Origin: Hymenobacter ginkgonis
GTDB lineage: Bacteria; Bacteroidota; Bacteroidia; Cytophagales; Hymenobacteraceae
Direction: 5' to 3'
DNA length: 64,000 bases
NCBI RefSeq assembly: GCF_009755225.1
Contig: NZ_WQKZ01000002.1
Span: 930,001-994,000 of the forward strand
Shown here: piece by piece, positions 17,768 to 25,955 of the stretch
How positions within the stretch are numbered: the stretch's first letter is position 1
Layout of the letters: each line of letters starts with the position of its first letter
Translations under genes and position numbers: made by a program
Notes under the pieces: model-generated
What the model was told of the DNA's origin: nothing
Databases searched by the model: none
The model's input: only the letters and a program-made list of their open reading frames with translations

Positions 17768-19945
17768 CTACCCCAGCAATTTGCGCAGCAGCCGGCGCAC
17801 ATCAATGGGGGAGGCCAGGTGGAAGCGCGCCAACGAGCGGGCCCCAGAGCCCACGCGCACTGTGTACGCCTCGGAGGGCAGCGCCCGGAAGGTATCTTCG
17901 TCGGTGCGGTCGTCGCCGAGGGCCAGCGTGAAATCGGGCGCGTAGCGCTCGACCCAGCGCGCGGCGGCCGAGCCTTTGTTGATGCCCGCGTTCTTGATTT
18001 CAATCACTTTATTGCCTTCCAATACTTGCAGGTCGGTATTGGCCGTCATGAAGGAGAGGTGGCTAAGCATTTCGCGGGCCCGCTCGATACCCAGGTCGGT
18101 GTCGGCGCGGCGGTAGTGCCACACCAGCGAAAAGTCCTTCTCCTCGATAAACGAGCCCGCCGTGCGGGCTACGTACAGCTCCAGCACCGGGCGCAGGTCG
18201 CGTTTCCAGTCGGCGCGCAGCGGCTGAAACAACTGCCAGTCTTCGCCGGCAGTGCGCAGCCACACACCATGCTCGGCAATAAAATCGAGGGGTAGGTCGC
18301 CCAGCCAATTGGCTAGCGTAGCCCGGTCGCGCCCGCTAATAATGACCACCCGCGTACTGGGCAACTCGGCTAGCGCGCGCAGCAGTAGGCGCAGCTCCTG
18401 GCCCGGCTCGGCCCGCTGAGGGTTGGGGTGAAAGGGTACCAGCGTACCGTCGTAGTCGAGTAGTATCAAGCGCTGCTGCGACGCTTTGAAGTCGGTTAGC
18501 AGCTGGGTAGTAGCCTCGTTGCTAAGCATTTCGGTGGCCAGGGTGTGCTGCTTCATCTTGGTGTAGGCCAACTGATTAATAAACAGCCGAGACCACGAAA
18601 AGACGTTGTAGCGCCGCACCAGCGCCTGCATGGCCGTCATGCGGGTAATTTGCTCCTCCTCGGGCATCACCAGGGCCTCGTGCATCGACTCGGCCAATTG
18701 CCCCATATCGGTAGGGTTGATGATGATGGCGTCGGATAGCTCGCGGGCCGCGCCGGCGCGCTCACTCAAGATAAGTACGCCCTTCTTATCAACTTTACTA
18801 GCCACGAACTCTTTGGCTACTAGGTTCATGCCATCGCGCATGGGCGTTACCAGCGCCACTTCGGCCAGGCTATACAGCGACACCAACTCCTCGAGCGGCA
18901 GCGAGCGGTAGAAATACAGAATCGGATTCCAGCTGATGGTGCGGTACTGCGCATTGATGCGCCCTACTAGTTCGTCAATCTCTTCTTTCAGCGACGCGTA
19001 CTGGGCCACCTGGTCGCGCGAGGGCACCACTAGCATGATTAGGCTTACTTGCCCACGCCACTCGGGGTAGCGTTGCAGCAGCAAGTCGAAGGCCCGCAAG
19101 CGCTGGGCAATACCCTTGGTGTAGTCGAGCCGGTCGATGGACAGGATAACGCGGGTATCGCGCAGGGCCTCGCGGTACTCGGCCATGTGCGCCAGGGCAG
19201 CCTCCGAAGTCGCCGCCTTGGCGTAGCGCTCGTAGTCAATGCCCATCGGGAAGGCATCAACGCGAATGGTGCGGGTAGGCGTTTCAATCTGGCCATTTTG
19301 GGCCGGCCAGCCCAACAGGTGCGACACCGCACTGAGGAAGTGGCGCAAGTACCCAAAGGTGTGGAAACCAATGAGGTCGGCCCCCAGCATGCCCTCTAGC
19401 AACTCGGTGCGCCAGGGCAGCACCCGAATCAACTCCTGCGAGGGAAAGGGGATGTGCAGGAAGAAGCCAATGGCCGCCTCGGGGCGGGCCCGGCGCAGCA
19501 TTTCGGGCAGCAACAGCAACTGGTAGTCGTGCACCCAAATGGTGTCGTCGGGCCCAGCCTGGGCCAGCACGGCCTCGCAAAATTTCTGGTTCACGGCCAC
19601 ATAGGCTTCCCAGTGCGACTGCTCGTAAGTAGCTAAATCACTGAAATAATGAAAGGTAGGCCACAGGGTACCGTTGCTGAAACCTTCGTAAAAATCATGA
19701 ATTTCACTCTCCGTCAGAAAAACCGGGGCCATGTTGTCGGCCCGCAACTCTTGGCTGATGTGTGCTTCCTCGGCTTCGTCCTGCACGAAAAGTCCTGGCC
19801 AGCCTATCCACAAATTGTCGCCCCGGCGATAGATGGAGCCAAGGCCAGTGGCTAGCCCGCCTTCGCTGGGCTGAAACGTAAGGCCTTCATCGGTACGCAG
19901 GACTTTGGTAGGGAGGCGGTTAGAGACAATTAGTGTGCGAGACAT
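17768..19945 (-). CDS. otsAB: Trehalose-6-phosphate synthase / trehalose-6-phosphate phosphatase fusion
   Basis: One 725-residue polypeptide carries both steps from UDP-glucose and glucose-6-phosphate to trehalose. Residues 1 to about 465 form the GT20 synthase, with LPTKV and GGLATGLGSIYR at the start, the WVHDYQLLLLP motif near 138, the LDYTKGI motif and MRDGMNLVAKEFVASK. Residues from about 490 on form the HAD-type phosphatase, with LLDYDGTLVPF (nucleophile Asp), VVIISGRDR and LGDDRTDEDTFRAL. All catalytic signatures are present in both halves. Such fusions are common in Bacteroidota. The gene is convergent with the nucleoside-hydrolase gene with only 8 bases between stops. Trehalose serves as osmo- and desiccation protectant. 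Confidence 0.95.
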   Translation of the reverse strand: MSRTLIVSNRLPTKVLRTDEGLTFQPSEGGLATGLGSIYRRGDNLWIGWPGLFVQDEAEEAHISQELRADNMAPVFLTESEIHDFYEGFSNGTLWPTFHYFSDLATYEQSHWEAYVAVNQKFCEAVLAQAGPDDTIWVHDYQLLLLPEMLRRARPEAAIGFFLHIPFPSQELIRVLPWRTELLEGMLGADLIGFHTFGYLRHFLSAVSHLLGWPAQNGQIETPTRTIRVDAFPMGIDYERYAKAATSEAALAHMAEYREALRDTRVILSIDRLDYTKGIAQRLRAFDLLLQRYPEWRGQVSLIMLVVPSRDQVAQYASLKEEIDELVGRINAQYRTISWNPILYFYRSLPLEELVSLYSLAEVALVTPMRDGMNLVAKEFVASKVDKKGVLILSERAGAARELSDAIIINPTDMGQLAESMHEALVMPEEEQITRMTAMQALVRRYNVFSWSRLFINQLAYTKMKQHTLATEMLSNEATTQLLTDFKASQQRLILLDYDGTLVPFHPNPQRAEPGQELRLLLRALAELPSTRVVIISGRDRATLANWLGDLPLDFIAEHGVWLRTAGEDWQLFQPLRADWKRDLRPVLELYVARTAGSFIEEKDFSLVWHYRRADTDLGIERAREMLSHLSFMTANTDLQVLEGNKVIEIKNAGINKGSAAARWVERYAPDFTLALGDDRTDEDTFRALPSEAYTVRVGSGARSLARFHLASPIDVRRLLRKLLG

Positions 19946-20037
19946 AAGCCTGACTAGGATAGTGGACCCTTAGAGATACGGGATTTTTCACCAAAAAGCC
20001 ACGTTAAACCCGAATTCCCTACCCCCCAAGTCGGCCG

Positions 20038-20880
20038 TTAGTCGAAAATAATTGTCTTGTTGCGGTGCACAAACACCTGCTCGTCCAGCACTAGTTTAAG
20101 GGCGCGGGCCAGCACTATTTTCTCTACATCGCGGCCGGCCTGAGCCATTTCGTGGGCACTTTGGGTGTGGTCAATCGGGATAACGCTCTGGGCGATAATC
20201 GGCCCCTGGTCGAGTTGCTCGTTCACAAAGTGTGCCGTGGCCCCAATGATTTTAACGCCCCGCGCGTAGGCCTGCGCATAAGGGCTGGCCCCCACAAACG
20301 CCGGCAGAAATGAGTGGTGAATATTGATGAGCCGGTTGGCATAAGGCGCTACAAACTCGGGCGACAAAATGCGCATATACTTGGCCAGTACCACCAATTC
20401 GGGTTGGTAACTGGCCAGCAGCGCCAGCACCTCGGCCTCGTGGGCTTCGCGGCTGCGGCCAGCGTGGGGCAGGTAATGAAACGGAATGTTGAATTTCTCG
20501 GTCAACTCGCGCAGCACTTCGTGGTTGCTGATGACGGCCCGGATAGTCGCGTTCAGCTCGCCAAAGGCGTGGCGCACCAGTAGCTCGCTCAGGCAGTGGT
20601 GCTCTTTGGTCACGAGCAGCACCACCTCCTTGGGCCGGTGCAGGTTGCCAAGGCTAATGGTGGCCGAGGGGGGTAGGGCTGCGTGCAGCTCGGGCAGCAA
20701 TGCGGCCGGCACTACAGCCTCCGCGCACTCAAACTCCGTGCGCATAAAAAACACGTGGTCGTCGCGCTCCACAAACTCACTGTTGCGCACAATGTTGAGG
20801 CCCAGCCCGTAGAGCACGCCCGTAACCTTATAAACCAGCCCGCGCTCATCGGGGCACTGAATCAGGAGCAGGTGCAGCAT
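20038..20880 (-). CDS. purU: Formyltetrahydrofolate deformylase
   Basis: The 280-residue enzyme hydrolyses 10-formyltetrahydrofolate to formate and tetrahydrofolate, balancing one-carbon pools for purine synthesis. Residues 1 to about 85 form an ACT regulatory domain (LLIQCPDERGLVYKVTGVLY). Residues from about 88 form the formyltransferase-like catalytic domain, with INIHHSFLPAF and GATAHFVNEQLDQGPIIAQ containing the catalytic Asn/His/Asp set. Length and order match the family. It stands 92 bases downstream of otsAB in the same orientation, with no clear shared operon logic. Confidence 0.95.
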   Translation of the reverse strand: MLHLLLIQCPDERGLVYKVTGVLYGLGLNIVRNSEFVERDDHVFFMRTEFECAEAVVPAALLPELHAALPPSATISLGNLHRPKEVVLLVTKEHHCLSELLVRHAFGELNATIRAVISNHEVLRELTEKFNIPFHYLPHAGRSREAHEAEVLALLASYQPELVVLAKYMRILSPEFVAPYANRLINIHHSFLPAFVGASPYAQAYARGVKIIGATAHFVNEQLDQGPIIAQSVIPIDHTQSAHEMAQAGRDVEKIVLARALKLVLDEQVFVHRNKTIIFD

Positions 20881-20949
20881 TACAAAAGCTACCCGGTGGC
20901 CAGGTCGCTAGCTAAATGAAGCGGCAATATGCAGCCGCCTACCCCTGCC

Positions 20950-21483
20950 TCAACGCTGCACCTCGTACTTACGCTTGATGAAATCAAGCATTTCGCGCAC
21001 GTGCTCGTCGGTTTTGTTGGCCTCAATCTTCCAGAGTGCTTCAATGAGCAGCAGCAGTAAGCGGGTTTCCTTGTCGGGCTCGGGGTAGCCCAGGCGCTCG
21101 AAAGCTTCTTGCAGGCGCGCTGGCACCGGGCGCATAAAGCGCTCGTGCTGCTGCTTGGCCGTGTCGTGGTCGGCGAGGCGGTATTGCAGCTTCCAGAAAG
21201 CGGGTTCTTCGAGCACCAACTTATAGGGCAAATCAATCACGCTGTGAATGAACGTAAGCGGGTCCGTTTCGGTCAGGCCGCCGCGGTTGTGCTCGATAAT
21301 GCGCTGGTAGCCACTCTTAATAACAAAATCGAGTAACTGGTCTTTCGAGCCAAAATGCTTAAAAATCAGGGCTTCTGATACGCCGGCAGCTTTGGCAATC
21401 TGTTGGGTAGAGGTGTTCTCAAACCCCTTCTCTCCAAATAGTTGGAGGGCCACGTCGGCAATATGTTGGCGGCGGGTAATCAT
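20950..21483 (-). CDS. TetR-family transcriptional regulator
   Basis: The 177-residue protein begins with a TetR DNA-binding domain: TRRQHIADVALQLFGEKGFE, then TSTQQIAKAAGVSEALIFKH and FGSKDQLLDFVI. The C-terminal ligand domain is helical and not recognisable. I chose the ATG at 21483 because it sits directly before this domain; an upstream in-frame start would add 39 unrelated residues. A 13-bp perfect palindrome 138 bases upstream (21621-21633) is a candidate autoregulatory operator. It is followed by purU in the same direction with 69 bases between them. The regulated targets cannot be named. Confidence 0.9.
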   Translation of the reverse strand: MITRRQHIADVALQLFGEKGFENTSTQQIAKAAGVSEALIFKHFGSKDQLLDFVIKSGYQRIIEHNRGGLTETDPLTFIHSVIDLPYKLVLEEPAFWKLQYRLADHDTAKQQHERFMRPVPARLQEAFERLGYPEPDKETRLLLLLIEALWKIEANKTDEHVREMLDFIKRKYEVQR

Positions 21484-21620
21484 GGGGGCAGGTAGGGTAG
21501 AGGAGCGGTAGCAGTTGCTAGCGGCAGCGTAAGCAGTAGTAACTGGCAAAGAAGCCGCAAGTTCGGGCACAATGCCGGGATAGCCGCTTACCTGGCACAA
21601 TAAGAGTGAGTGAAATATTG

Positions 21621-21633
21621 ATTACCAGGTAAT
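21621..21633. promoter_or_regulatory. Palindrome upstream of the TetR gene, candidate operator
   Basis: ATTACCAGGTAAT is a perfect 13-base palindrome in the leader of the TetR gene. TetR proteins usually bind such sites near their own promoter. There is no second copy that I noticed in the window. Confidence 0.4.
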
Positions 21634-21646
21634 TAGGCCAAAAAGA

Positions 21647-21682
21647 AACCGGCCGGCTTGGAATACACCAAGTCGGCCGGTT
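21647..21682 (-). terminator. Strand-specific terminator downstream of the repeat array
   Basis: Arms 21647-21661 and 21668-21682 (AACCGGCC..., one mismatch) form a GC-rich hairpin. Read on the reverse strand it is followed by TTTCTTTTT, a good intrinsic terminator; the forward strand has no T-run. The SDR gene to its right has its own terminator at 22139-22172. This one would therefore end a separate reverse-strand transcript that crosses the tandem repeats. Confidence 0.55.
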
Positions 21683-21729
21683 GAAAAACATTCAGATTCT
21701 GCCGGGTCTAGGCGGGACAGAAGAGCGAA

Positions 21730-21904
21730 ACCAGCTGGGGTGGGACGACGGCTGGGTAGTTAGGATGAAGAGTGAACGGGACCAGCTGGGGTGGGACAAC
21801 GGCTGGGTACTAAGAATGGGTGGGATACTACCAGCCGGGGTGGGACGACGGCCGGGCAATTAGAGTGAGGAGGTATTACCAGCCGGGGTGGGACGACGGC
21901 CGGG
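21730..21904. repeat. Intergenic tandem repeat array, about 50-base period
   Basis: Four copies of a 27-base core (ACCAGCYGGGGTGGGACRAC followed by GGCYGGG) start at 21730, 21781, 21830 and 21878, so periods are 51, 49 and 48 bases. A fifth degenerate copy lies at 21931-21944 and a partial one near 21701-21720. Copies 1 and 2 have T and copies 3 and 4 have C at both Y positions. Within each core CCAGC and GCYGG can pair. On the reverse strand the T-to-C change keeps the pair as G-U, while on the forward strand it breaks it. Spacers differ more than cores. The array lies in a 700-base gap without protein genes. Confidence 0.8.
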
Positions 21905-21945
21905 CAATCAGAGTGGAGTGGGTCATTAGCTAACCGGGTGGGACT

Positions 21946-22136
21946 CGCTAGCTGATAACGTGACAATATTACGACATAATTTGAAATTGAGGTAAGTGTT
22001 AGCTCACCATTTGCGGGTAAGTACGCACTTACTTGTAAAATATTTCACAAGTTGCTGATTTGCAGCAGTATAATTTTCGTATAAAATTTTGTCTTTTTTG
22101 AGCACAACTCGCGGGTTTAGCTAGAAAAGCACAGAA
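21946..22136. other. AT-rich segment with several short inverted repeats
   Basis: This stretch between the tandem repeats and the SDR terminator is AT-rich and has no open frame. It holds GTAAGT-ACGC-ACTTAC (22017-22032) and the overlapping ACTTGT ... ACAAGT pair (22031-22052), and a GCTGATTTGCAGC hairpin at about 22054-22066. It may be the promoter or leader of a reverse-strand RNA that includes the repeat array. I found no perfect TAnnTTTG box. Confidence 0.4.
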
Positions 22137-22138
22137 AA

Positions 22139-22172
22139 CCCCGTTTAAGCTGGCAAGGCTGCTTAAACGGGG
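22139..22172 (-). terminator. Terminator of the SDR gene
   Basis: A perfect 12-bp stem (CCCCGTTTAAGC, 22139-22150, with 22161-22172) is followed on the reverse strand by GGTTTTCT and further T-rich sequence. It lies 30 bases after the SDR stop codon. Confidence 0.75.
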
Positions 22173-22201
22173 CTATGTATACGAAGCTGCGAAAAACAGG
22201 T

Positions 22202-22987
22202 CTATAAGTATTTTTCGTAAATGCCTGCCGCAATTTTCTCCACTAGCTTTTTGGGAACTACGCTGGTGAGGCCCGCTGAAACCTTGTTGAGCAAGCCTGG
22301 GATAAATTCGGCTTTGCCAGCAAACAGGGCTTGCAAGCCAGCGTTGGCTACGGCCTCGGGCGTCATCGACACTTTATTGGCTACTTTTTGCAGCTCGGCG
22401 CCCATGCCGGCGCGGTCGCCAAAGTTGGTGGTAGTAGCGCCGGGGCTCAGGCAGGTAACCGATATATTGCTCGGCTTCAATTCATAGCGCAGCCCACGGC
22501 TAAAGCTCAGCAGAAACGCCTTGCTGGCGGCATACACCGTGAGCGAGGGCACGGCTTGGTAGGCGGCGGTGCTAGCCACGTTCAGGATATAGCCCTGGCT
22601 GGCCTGGCGCAACTGGGGCAAGAGCGCGTAAGTGAGCTGTACCGGCAGGTTGAGGTTGAGTTGCAGCATGTTGAGCTGCTCCTCTAAATTTAACTGCTCG
22701 AAGCGCCCCCACAGGCCATAGCCCGCATTGTTGACGAGCACGGTGAGGCCGGCGGGTGCCTGGCGGGCCGCCCAAGTGGCTACTTCAGCCGCCGCGTCGG
22801 GCTGGGTAAGGTCGAGAGCCAGTAGGTGCGCAGTGCGTTGGTGCTGCACCTGCACTTCCTGGGCCACTGCCTGCAACTGGTCGGCCGACCGGGCTACGAG
22901 TAAAAGGTCATAGCCGCGTTGAGCAAGGCCCAGCGCCAGTGCCCGGCCAATACCGCGCGACGCGCCCGTGATGAGAGCAGTAGGCAT
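22202..22987 (-). CDS. Short-chain dehydrogenase (DltE/YqjQ-like branch)
   Basis: The 261-residue SDR has the TGASRGIG cofactor loop at residues 7-14, LLLVARSADQL (Arg suggesting NADP(H)), the NNAG motif in VLVNNAGYGLWG, catalytic Ser in LNVASTAAY and YAASK. The C-terminal region (LLNKVSAGLTSVVPKKLVEK) is the extended tail of the DltE-like oxidoreductases rather than the FabG type. The substrate is unknown. It is monocistronic, with its own terminator and a long hairpin repeat element just upstream of its start. Confidence 0.9.
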   Translation of the reverse strand: MPTALITGASRGIGRALALGLAQRGYDLLLVARSADQLQAVAQEVQVQHQRTAHLLALDLTQPDAAAEVATWAARQAPAGLTVLVNNAGYGLWGRFEQLNLEEQLNMLQLNLNLPVQLTYALLPQLRQASQGYILNVASTAAYQAVPSLTVYAASKAFLLSFSRGLRYELKPSNISVTCLSPGATTTNFGDRAGMGAELQKVANKVSMTPEAVANAGLQALFAGKAEFIPGLLNKVSAGLTSVVPKKLVEKIAAGIYEKYL

Positions 22988-23024
22988 AAGTACGTATTAA
23001 AAAATGGGCTGAGTAGGTAACGGT

Positions 23025-23143
23025 AAGGCAGTCGCCATTGCGAGCAAAGCGAAGCAATCGCACTAGAACGACCCCGCTAAACTGGCATGGGTATAATCGT
23101 TCTAGTGCGATTGCTTCGCTTTGCTCGCAATGGCGACTGCTTT
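23025..23143. repeat. Long hairpin repeat element, family A
   Basis: Two 47-base arms (23025-23071 and 23097-23143) pair with a single mismatch around a 25-base centre. The arms contain GTCGCCATTGCGAGCAAAGC and GAAGCAATCG. Related CATTGCGAGC...GAAGCAATC palindromes occur as interspersed intergenic elements in many bacteria. It sits between two reverse-strand genes, ending 13 bases before the stop of the PhyH gene. It is probably a non-autonomous repeat (REP/MITE-like) that may also act as terminator. Confidence 0.85.
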
Positions 23144-23156
23144 AAATGCGCGCTAA

Positions 23157-23972
23157 CTACTTGACTAAATGCAAAAACCGCAAATAGAAGGGGGTAGGGC
23201 TTTCGTTGCTTTTAGGCTGGTACTTACCCCCAATAATGGGTACGTACATCACGCGGCGGCGCGACTCGGCACCAATAAGTGGCGACTGCGCCACGCGGTG
23301 CCACATGCGGCCGTCGTGCACGGTGAGGTCGCCGGGTTCGGTCTCAACGGCCACCTCATTGGGGTCGTAGTACACGTCCTTGTAATACTTCTTACGAAAA
23401 AGCATTTTGCCGAGGCCCTGGCGGTGGGTACCGGGTATCACGCGCAGGCCGCCGTTGGTGGCTTTGGTACCGTCGAGGTGCAGGCCTACATTGAGCATGG
23501 GCCGAATGCGTTTGCCATAAAAAACATCGCGCAGCGAGTCGGTGTGCCAGCCCATTTGGCTAAATTCTGACCCTTCAACGTTCACGTAGTGGTTCACTAC
23601 CAAGCCATCGCGCTCGTTTTCGCCTACCCGGCCGTCGCCCGTCTCCAGCAGCGGAAACAAGGCTTTGAAGCGTGGGTCCTGTAAAAGCTCGTGCAAAACC
23701 GGACTATGCTGTGAGGCAAATGCAAAGCGCTGCACGATGGGGCTGCCATCGACATCCTTGCCATACTTGATGGGAACGCCGTTTACCTTCTCTACTTTGT
23801 TAGTCAGCCAGTTATGTTGTACATCCTGGGTGGCCTTAAGGTAGGCCTGCACCTGCTCGGGGGAGGCAAAAGGCCGAAAATGCAGAAAGCCATACTTCGC
23901 AAAAAACGCCCGCTGTTCGGCCGTTAGTTCGTCACCGAGAGTGAAGCGGGGATAATCGGATAAAGATGCCAT
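23157..23972 (-). CDS. Phytanoyl-CoA dioxygenase (PhyH) family protein
   Basis: The 271-residue protein fits the Fe(II)/2-oxoglutarate-dependent oxygenases of the PhyH type. The iron-binding triad is visible as GWHTDSLRD (His-x-Asp) and GRMWHRVAQS (distal His), and the oxoglutarate-binding Arg lies in RRRVMYVP. An FFAKYGFLHFRPF segment near the N-terminus is the usual start of the fold. The substrate is unknown; bacterial members hydroxylate small molecules or lipids. A perfect -7 box lies 56 bases upstream of its start. Confidence 0.85.
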   Translation of the reverse strand: MASLSDYPRFTLGDELTAEQRAFFAKYGFLHFRPFASPEQVQAYLKATQDVQHNWLTNKVEKVNGVPIKYGKDVDGSPIVQRFAFASQHSPVLHELLQDPRFKALFPLLETGDGRVGENERDGLVVNHYVNVEGSEFSQMGWHTDSLRDVFYGKRIRPMLNVGLHLDGTKATNGGLRVIPGTHRQGLGKMLFRKKYYKDVYYDPNEVAVETEPGDLTVHDGRMWHRVAQSPLIGAESRRRVMYVPIIGGKYQPKSNESPTPFYLRFLHLVK

Positions 23973-24027
23973 AGAGGGGAAATCTGGCGGAACTAGCTTC
24001 CGGCCGCCCTAAATTTAGTTGAAAGGG

Positions 24028-24035
24028 CAAAGATA
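24028..24035 (-). promoter_or_regulatory. -7 box of the PhyH gene
   Basis: CAAAGATA on the forward strand reads TATCTTTG on the reverse strand, an exact TAnnTTTG match 56 bases before the PhyH start. No TTG lies at the right distance. The rest of the 23973-24284 gap shows nothing else that I can identify. Confidence 0.45.
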
Positions 24036-24284
24036 CAGCGCCAAAGAGTGGGTAGAGATGAATTAACCTATTTTCGAATGCGCATGTGGCCTATAACCAA
24101 GTTAGGGGCGGGCAGGTTTGAGCCAGCACACTTGTTTAGGCTGGTTTAAGTCATCTTTTGCGAGATTATTTAGGTAAAGCAGCCACAAACCTGCGAGTTT
24201 ACGTGGCAGCATTCCATAAACTTGCATTGCTACACCGCTAGAAAGTAATTCACTGTTCTTTTCGCTCTTCCACCCACCGTCCTC

Positions 24285-25844
24285 ATGGTTTTCACTCCTA
24301 GCCCTATGCTTTTGAAGCTGCTCTATAACCGGGGTAGCCTGCACAACCTGCCCGATGGACAGGGCGTAGCATTCAGCATCAAAAACCGCCTCGATACGGT
24401 GCACCTCACTGGCGTAGGGCACGTGGCAATAGGGGGGGTAGTGGTGCCGCCCGAGCATATTCAGCTCGATTTGGGAGGGGGCGAGCGGCGTTTGGCTACC
24501 AGCTTGGGTGCCGCTGGCCAGGCGCTGGAACTGGCAGTGGGTCAAGTAGTAAGCTTCGTGCTCGATACAGCCTCGCTGCCCGAAGGGATGCACCAGCTGG
24601 GTGTGCGCTTCAGTACTGATGCGTTTGGGGAGCTACACGTGGAAGTGGAAGATGCCATTGTGAGCCAAGATAGCCGGGTGCGCATCCCGCGCTCGGAGGA
24701 CGACGACTACGCCGATGCGGCCATCCAGGCGCGCCAGCAGTTTGCCGAGCAGTTTACGCAGCAGGAGTTTAAGCATTTAAAGCAGTATTCGTTTGATGCG
24801 CACCAGCTGCAAGGCAACTGCGAAAGTTTTGTGGGGGTAGCGCAGGTGCCGGTGGGCCTGGCCGGCCCGCTTACTGTGAATGGCGAGCACGCGCAGGGCG
24901 ATTTTCTTATTCCGCTGGCTACCACCGAGGGTACGCTGGTAGCGAGCTACAACCGCGGTATTCAGGTGCTTAACCTATGCGGGGGCGTCAAATGCACGGT
25001 GATTGGCGACGCTATGCAGCGAGCGCCGGTTTTTGTGTTTGACGATGCCCGTGGGGCGCGCGACTTTGGCCGCTGGGTGGCCGACAGCCTGGAGCAAATC
25101 AGGCCCGAGGCCGAAAGCACGTCGCGAGTAGCCAAGCTACAGTATATTGATACCTACCTGAGTAACAAGTTTGCTTACCTGCGTTTCAACTTTTCGACGG
25201 GCGATGCAGCGGGCCAAAATATGGTGGGTAGGGCCACTTTCGCCGCTTGCTCCTGGATACTGGAGCACTACAAGGGCGCGCCCATTAGGCACTTTTATTT
25301 AGAGTCAAACTTCGCGACTGATAAAAAAGCCTCGCAAATAAACGTGATGCGCACCCGCGGCAAACGCGTGGTGGCCGAAGCCGTGGTGAAGCGTGACGTG
25401 CTACAACAACGCATGCGCGTGACGCCCGAGCAGCTCGCCTATCACGGGCAGGTGAGCAACGTAGGTGCTTTTCTGTCAGGGGCTAACAACAACGGGGCGC
25501 ACTCGGCCAATGGCATTACGGCGCTTTTCATTGCTACCGGCCAAGATGTGGCCAACGTAAGCGAATCATCGGCGGGCGTGCTCTACTCGGAGGTAACCAA
25601 GGAGGGCGACTTGTATATCAACATCACTATTCCGTCGCTCATCGTGGCTACGCACGGCGGCGGCACCGGCCTGGCTACCCAAAACGAATGCCTGCGCATG
25701 CTCGGCTGCGTAGGCCGAGGCACGATATACAAGTTTGCCGAAATAGTGGCGGGCGTGGTGCTAGCCGGCGAGCTTAGCTTAGGCGCCGCCATTTCGAGCA
25801 GCGACTGGGTAAGCAGCCACGAGCAGTATGGCCGCAATCGGTAA
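24285..25844 (+). CDS. hmgA: Hydroxymethylglutaryl-CoA reductase (class I type) with N-terminal extension
   Basis: The enzyme reduces HMG-CoA to mevalonate with NADPH, the committed step of the mevalonate isoprenoid pathway. The 519-residue product has the catalytic domain from about residue 135, with GLAGPLTVNG, the catalytic Glu in LATTEGTLVASYNRG, DAAGQNMV, the catalytic Lys in ATDKKASQ, the Asp in ATGQDVAN, GTGLATQNE and the C-terminal SHEQYGRN bearing the catalytic His. Residues 1-130 form a beta-rich domain with no membrane anchor (LLYNRGSLHNLPDGQGVAFS), unlike eukaryotic class I enzymes. A second in-frame ATG at 24306 is an equally good start. Confidence 0.93.
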   Translation: MVFTPSPMLLKLLYNRGSLHNLPDGQGVAFSIKNRLDTVHLTGVGHVAIGGVVVPPEHIQLDLGGGERRLATSLGAAGQALELAVGQVVSFVLDTASLPEGMHQLGVRFSTDAFGELHVEVEDAIVSQDSRVRIPRSEDDDYADAAIQARQQFAEQFTQQEFKHLKQYSFDAHQLQGNCESFVGVAQVPVGLAGPLTVNGEHAQGDFLIPLATTEGTLVASYNRGIQVLNLCGGVKCTVIGDAMQRAPVFVFDDARGARDFGRWVADSLEQIRPEAESTSRVAKLQYIDTYLSNKFAYLRFNFSTGDAAGQNMVGRATFAACSWILEHYKGAPIRHFYLESNFATDKKASQINVMRTRGKRVVAEAVVKRDVLQQRMRVTPEQLAYHGQVSNVGAFLSGANNNGAHSANGITALFIATGQDVANVSESSAGVLYSEVTKEGDLYINITIPSLIVATHGGGTGLATQNECLRMLGCVGRGTIYKFAEIVAGVVLAGELSLGAAISSSDWVSSHEQYGRNR

Positions 25845-25895
25845 ATACTTTCAGCGGGCGCTACTAAATATTTTCTGTTTTTCGATACATATTTA

Positions 25896-25926
25896 TTGTT
25901 TATCAATAATAAAACTTCTTTCTTTG
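25896..25926 (+). promoter_or_regulatory. Candidate promoter of the DUF2975-HTH operon
   Basis: TTG at 25896-25898, a 20-base spacer, then TTTCTTTG at 25919-25926, one base from TAnnTTTG. It lies 30 bases before the DUF2975 start, in an AT-rich gap. Confidence 0.4.
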
Positions 25927-25955
25927 TGGCGTACTAAACCCAAACGCTGCACCCC

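Noticed and set aside
21681-21863. 60-codon forward frame across the repeats
   Set aside because: It is only a translation of the repeat DNA and breaks where repeat periods change; no start signal supports it.
21684-21945. Tandem repeats as a CRISPR array
   Set aside because: The 27-base cores are separated by spacers of only 21-24 bases that are similar to each other, copies are degenerate, and no cas genes are near.
24102-24593. Reverse frame overlapping the HMG-CoA reductase start
   Set aside because: Most of it lies opposite the reductase gene, and its free part has no signal or homology that I can see.
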